A stretch of 64,000 nucleotides of DNA from G963667915 sp965197385. Lineage in GTDB: Bacteria; Acidobacteriota; Vicinamibacteria; Vicinamibacterales; UBA823. The notes beneath the pieces are model-generated. The model was not told the DNA's origin. It searched no databases and saw only the letters and a program-made list of their open reading frames with translations. Below are positions 60,446-64,000 of this stretch, piece by piece; positions within the stretch are counted from its first letter, which is position 1, and every line of letters begins with the position of its first letter. The position numbers and the translations under genes were made by a program. The DNA lies in contig CBDANA010000009.1 in NCBI GenBank assembly GCA_965197385.1, forward strand, positions 558,001-622,000, written 5' to 3'.

Positions 60446-61945
60446 TCACCCCAGTCCCCGAAACTGTAGCGCTTCGGCCAGGTGAGTGCGATCGATCGGT
60501 TCGGCGCCGGCGAGGTCGGCGATGGTCCGGGCGAGCTTGAGCAGCTGGGCCTGGGCCCGCGCCGACAGCCCCAGCCGGGCGGTGGCCTCTGTGAGCAGGT
60601 GAGCCGGGTCGGTGCCGAGGTGACAGTGCTGGCGGAGTTGCTCTTCCGCGAGGTCGGCATTGCACCCGGCGCCGGTGCCCCGTACGCGAGAGGCTTGAAT
60701 GTCTCGCGCGCGCGAGACCCGGTCGCGCAGGATGGATGGCGGTGGCGCAGCCGGCCGCTGGAGTAGGCCCGACGCGTGCAGCGGCGGCACGTTGACGATC
60801 AGGTCTATGCGGTCCAACAGGGGGCCGGAGAGTCGGTTTCGATACCGTTCGCGTTCCCTGGGCGTACACCGACACGGCTGGACGGGACGGCCATGGAGGC
60901 CGCACGGGCAGGGGTTCATGGTGGCGAGCCGAACGAATCGGGCTAGGAAGACTGCCCTGTAGGCGCGCGCGCAACGCGGACGCAGCCCTCCTCGAGGGGC
61001 TGCCGGAGCGCCTCCAGCGTCCGACGGGAGAATTCAGGCAATTCGTAGAAAAAGAGGACGCCGTTGTGCGCCAAACTGATCTCGCCGGGGCGAGAGACAG
61101 AGCCGCCGCCGACGAGGGCCACATGCGAGATGGTCTGATGCGGCGCCAGAAAAGACCGGTGGCCGAGCAGACCGCCACCGGCGGGCATCAGGCCGGCGAC
61201 CGAGTGGACGGCCGCCGTTTCCAGGGCTTCGTCGAGTGTCGGCGGGGGCAGGATGCCCGGCAGGCGCTTGGCCATCATCGTCTTCCCGGTGCCGGGCGGC
61301 CCGACGAACAGATTGTGATGCCCGCCCGCCGCGGCAATCTCGAGCGCCCGCTTGGCCAGCAGTTGGCCGTGGACGTCGAGAAAATCAGGTGCCAGCGTGT
61401 CAGTCGGGATCGACCGCTGAGCCCGCGCGGGCGGTAGGCCTGAGGGCGGGTGCGCGAGCGCCTCGGCCAGACTCTGCACCGGCGTCAGATGCAGGCCGCC
61501 AACGAAGGCGGCCTCTTCGATGTTGTGGTGCGGTAACAGGAGTTGGCGAAATCGGCGTCGTCGGGCCATCAGGGCCACCGGCAGCACGCCGGCGGCCGGC
61601 TGGACCGACCCGTCGAGCGACAGTTCTCCGAGCAGCAGCAGGTCGTCGTGGTAACGGCCGGCGGCGTGACCGTCGGCCGCCAGGATGCGACAGGGATCGG
61701 CAGATCGAAGGGGTACCTGTCCTGTGCAGGTCGGCTGGCGCGAGGTTGACGGTGATGCGATGCCGTGGAAACTCGAAGCCGGAGTTCAGGATCGCCGCAC
61801 GCACGCGGTCCCGGCTCTCGCGAATGGCGACGTCCGGAAGGCCGACCATCGTGAATGACGGCAGGCCGAACGAGATGTCCACCTCGACGTCGACGAGCGA
61901 CTCCTCGATGCCGATCACCGTGGCGGTGCGGAGGCGGGCTAGCAT
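60446..61945 (-). pseudogene. comM: ComM/YifB-type AAA+ (Mg-chelatase-like) protein, multiple frameshifts
   Basis: The start MLARLRTATVIGIEESLVDV and SFGLPSFTMVGLPDVAIRES is intact. The frame then changes near 61713 (YPFDLPIPVAS) and again near 61690 (LAADGHAAGRYHDDLLLLGE). Next come FVGPPGTGKTMMAKRLPGIL (Walker A) and GVLFFYELPEFSRRTLEAL, where Walker B normally reads LDELPEF and here has Tyr for Asp. Another shift near 60963 leads to VRLATMNPCPCGLHG and SGPLLDRIDL. ComM is a branch-migration helicase aiding natural transformation. Three or more frameshifts plus the Walker B change mark a dead gene. A TIR element sits 5 bases before the start. Confidence 0.88.
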
Positions 61946-61950
61946 GCCTA

Positions 61951-62121
61951 GCAGCCCGTGGTGAAAGTCCCGCGTGGGACCGAGACCGTCGAGGCGCCCG
62001 CCCCGCAAGGCGCGACGAGGGAGAATACCTGGAGTATTCGACCCATCGTGGACAATGCCCAGCGCCGTCAAAATCGGGATGGACGGCGGTCGAATGCGGT
62101 GAGATTTTCACCACGGGCTGC
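61951..62121 (-). repeat. Interspersed TIR element, copy 8
   Basis: Termini GCAGCCCGTGGTGAAAGTCC and GATTTTCACCACGGGCTGC are flanked by TA on both sides (61949-61950 and 62122-62123). The internal region has GGGACCGAGACCGTCGAGGC, GAATACCTGGAGTATTCGAC and GGTCGAATGCGG. On the minus strand the element ends TGC-TAG, then two bases, then the comM ATG. This is the same stop-to-start spacing as at tatD, although the mini-ORF's GTG is changed to GTC here. Confidence 0.88.
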
Positions 62122-62285
62122 TAGGGGCGCATGGTATGAGCGCCTGTGGACGTCAGTGCAAGTCCTGGACCAGACGTCGTCTCCGCGACGCCAGCCAAGC
62201 GTCGTCGGGTCATGGGTGCTTGTGCCGGGACTGCCATACCGGCGTCGCCCGCGGCATGCGAAAAGTGCGATCGGCGACGGCTGGC

Positions 62286-64000
62286 TTAGTCGCGCCAGCC
62301 GGTGTGAACGAAGAGGTCGTGCGCGTCGCCGTAGTCGCGGGCCGACGGCGTGACGATGGTGTGCTCGTCGATGTGAATGCGGCGGCCGGCCTCGTGTGCC
62401 AGACGGACATCCTGTTCGGAGACGAACGGTGCGGGCGCGTCAGCCGGTGGGGCGATCGCTGGTGCGGGCTGGGGTGGTGTCGCGGATCCGACGCGCGTCG
62501 CGGCCTGGTAGCCGCGCGTCGCCAGGAACTCGTCGATGCGATGCGTGAGCGCCGCCGCCGCCAGGCCGGTTGGTGCGGGTGGCGTTGGGGCGCGTGGCAG
62601 ATCGGTCGCCGCGGCGGCGGGGACCCGGTCCGCCCGGCGCGGGGCCGGTGTGAGCTCACAGGCCAGGCGTTTGAGGTTCAAGAGATGGAGCGGTGAGATG
62701 TTGTCCGACGTGATGTTGCCACCGTAGCCACCGCAGCCGAGCGTCAATGCCGGATCGAGGCCGGTGGTGACGCCGATCGATCCGTGCGTCGTCGGCGTGT
62801 TGACGACGATCCGGTACGCTGGCTTCTTGAGGCCGAACTCCAGGATCACGTCCTGGTTGTTCGAATGGATGGACATGGTGTGTCCCATGCCGCCGTAACC
62901 GAGGATCTGTTTGCAGCGTTCGCACGCCTCACGCCAGTCCTTCACCACGTAGAACGAGAGCACGGGACAGAGCTTTTCGATCGAAAGTGGATAGTCCCGG
63001 CCGACGCCGTCCAATTCGGCGATCAGCACCCGCGTGGACGACGGTAGGTCCAGGCCGGCGGCCTTGGCGACCTCCGGTGCGCTCCTCCCGACCAGCGCTG
63101 GGTTGGCGAGCCGCTGCGGCGAGACCAGGACGCGGCCCACGGCGTCGATCTCCTCCGGGGTCAGGAAGTGCGCCCCCTGCGAGATGAACTCCTGTCGCAC
63201 GATCGAGACGATCGCTTCGTCGGCGACGACGGAGTTTTCCGACGTGCAGAGTACGCCGTTGTCGAAGGTCTTGCCGGTGACGATGTCGCGGACGGCCTTC
63301 GGGACGTCGGCGGAGCGTTCGATGTAGGCGGGCGCGTTGCCCGGGCCGACGCCGTAGGCCGGTTTACCTGAGCTGTAAGCCGAGCGCACGAGGCCCAGGC
63401 CGCCGGTGGCCAGGATGACGGCGACGTCGCGATGTCGCATCAACTCCTGCGTGCCTTCGAGGGTCACGGTCTGCATGACCGAGATCGCGCCATCGGGGGC
63501 GCCGGCCTGTGTCGCCGCCTCGATGAGCACGCGGGCCATGTCGGTGATGCAGCGCACCGCGGAGGGGTGCGGGCTGAGGACGATGGCGCAGCGGGCTTTG
63601 ATGGCGATCAGCGCCTTGTAGATCGTCGTGGACGTCGGATTGGTGGACGGGATGATGGCGGCGACGACCCCGAACGGTTCGGCAATCTCGACAACCTGAC
63701 GCGCTTCGTCACGCCGGACGATACCAACCGTCTTCAGCGGCCGGATGAAGCGATGGACCGTCTGGGAGGCAAAGAGGTTCTTCTGGATCTTGTCTGCGAT
63801 GACGCCGAAGCCCGTCTCCTCGACGGCGGCGCGGGCCGAGGCTTCGGCGTGCCTGGTGGCGGCCGCCGCCATGGCGTCCACGACTGCGTCGACCTGCGCT
63901 TGCGAGTATTCGGCAAGGATGGACTGCGCCTGCTTCGCCCGGCGCGCCAGCGTTCGGGCTTCGTGGATCGACGCGAGGTCGCGATCCGATGCGGCAGCGT
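62286..64000 (-). CDS. Acylating aldehyde dehydrogenase with EutQ/EutT-like C-terminal tail (5' partial)
   Basis: The gene runs off the right edge, so its start is missing. Visible are 571 codons. The ALDH core of the EutE/PduP/AdhE-N type has EPFGVVAAIIPSTNPTSTTI, YGVGPGNAPAYIERSADV, the catalytic Cys in GKTFDNGVLCTSENSVVADE, and LTLGCGGYGGNITSDNISPL. It makes acyl-CoA from an aldehyde. After LLNLKRLACE come a Pro/Ala linker, a predicted amphipathic helix (ALTHRIDEFLATRGYQ), a second linker, and a tail SEQDVRLAHEAGRRIHIDEH then TIVTPSARDYGDAH. This tail resembles the N-terminal TPxAR segment of EutQ and EutT. The layout suggests a microcompartment enzyme; shell genes would lie beyond the window. 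Confidence 0.82.
   Translation of the reverse strand, partial: AAASDRDLASIHEARTLARRAKQAQSILAEYSQAQVDAVVDAMAAAATRHAEASARAAVEETGFGVIADKIQKNLFASQTVHRFIRPLKTVGIVRRDEARQVVEIAEPFGVVAAIIPSTNPTSTTIYKALIAIKARCAIVLSPHPSAVRCITDMARVLIEAATQAGAPDGAISVMQTVTLEGTQELMRHRDVAVILATGGLGLVRSAYSSGKPAYGVGPGNAPAYIERSADVPKAVRDIVTGKTFDNGVLCTSENSVVADEAIVSIVRQEFISQGAHFLTPEEIDAVGRVLVSPQRLANPALVGRSAPEVAKAAGLDLPSSTRVLIAELDGVGRDYPLSIEKLCPVLSFYVVKDWREACERCKQILGYGGMGHTMSIHSNNQDVILEFGLKKPAYRIVVNTPTTHGSIGVTTGLDPALTLGCGGYGGNITSDNISPLHLLNLKRLACELTPAPRRADRVPAAAATDLPRAPTPPAPTGLAAAALTHRIDEFLATRGYQAATRVGSATPPQPAPAIAPPADAPAPFVSEQDVRLAHEAGRRIHIDEHTIVTPSARDYGDAHDLFVHTGWRD

Overview
This 64 kb window is GC-rich, densely coded bacterial chromosome. 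Gene content suits an Acidobacteriota-like lineage (possibly Vicinamibacteria), but that is only an impression: there is no rRNA or marker phylogeny here. All calls come from reading the sequence by eye; no alignment, search or folding was run.

Layout. (1) 0-16 kb: a surface-glycan or lipid-linked biosynthesis neighbourhood. It has an asparagine-synthase-type amidotransferase, two YbhN/LPG-synthase-type membrane proteins around a hexapeptide acyltransferase, a NodU/CmcH/SxtI-type O-carbamoyltransferase, SxtJ and DUF5989 (SxtK-like) small membrane proteins, a GT4 glycosyltransferase, GlpD and a GT39/ArnT-like membrane glycosyltransferase. (2) 16-31 kb: housekeeping genes dtd, dapF, larC, metG plus a separate tRNA-binding protein, tatD, a polyprenyl synthase, ligA, an NtrX-like sigma-54 response regulator and rnpB (RNase P RNA). 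(3) 31-37 kb: a sugar epimerase, then several decaying genes, then metF. (4) 37-43.8 kb: an IS-battered island (IS5-like, two IS3 family elements, IS256) whose cargo is small, AT-richer genes, some split or truncated. (5) 43.8-64 kb: a ruined serine protease, a class V aminotransferase, a deleted SNF transporter, gcvT-gcvH-gcvP, a class IV aminotransferase, nnr, tsaE, guaB, secA, an M23 peptidase, a broken comM, and at the right edge an acylating aldehyde dehydrogenase with a EutQ/EutT-like C-terminal tail.

The main novelty candidate is a family of short interspersed elements, eight copies in this window. They have terminal inverted repeats beginning GCAGCCCGTGGTGAAAGTCC, an internal palindrome around GAATACCGGGAGTATTC and, in the best copies, TA duplications at the target. 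One end carries a Shine-Dalgarno-like stretch, a GTG and a ten-codon mini-ORF starting Met-Arg-Arg. Copies sit at a stop codon (30.7 kb), next to start codons (tatD, comM, a lipoprotein gene), and in frame inside a signal peptide (16.7 kb), where the element appears to supply a new ribosome binding site and n-region. One copy is itself split by an IS1380 element with a clean CTTA duplication.

Many accessory genes are broken (VOC protein, radC, a secreted protein, a glycoside hydrolase, PilZ, SnoaL, serine protease, SNF transporter, comM) while the essential genes are intact. This suggests real gene decay rather than uniformly poor sequence.
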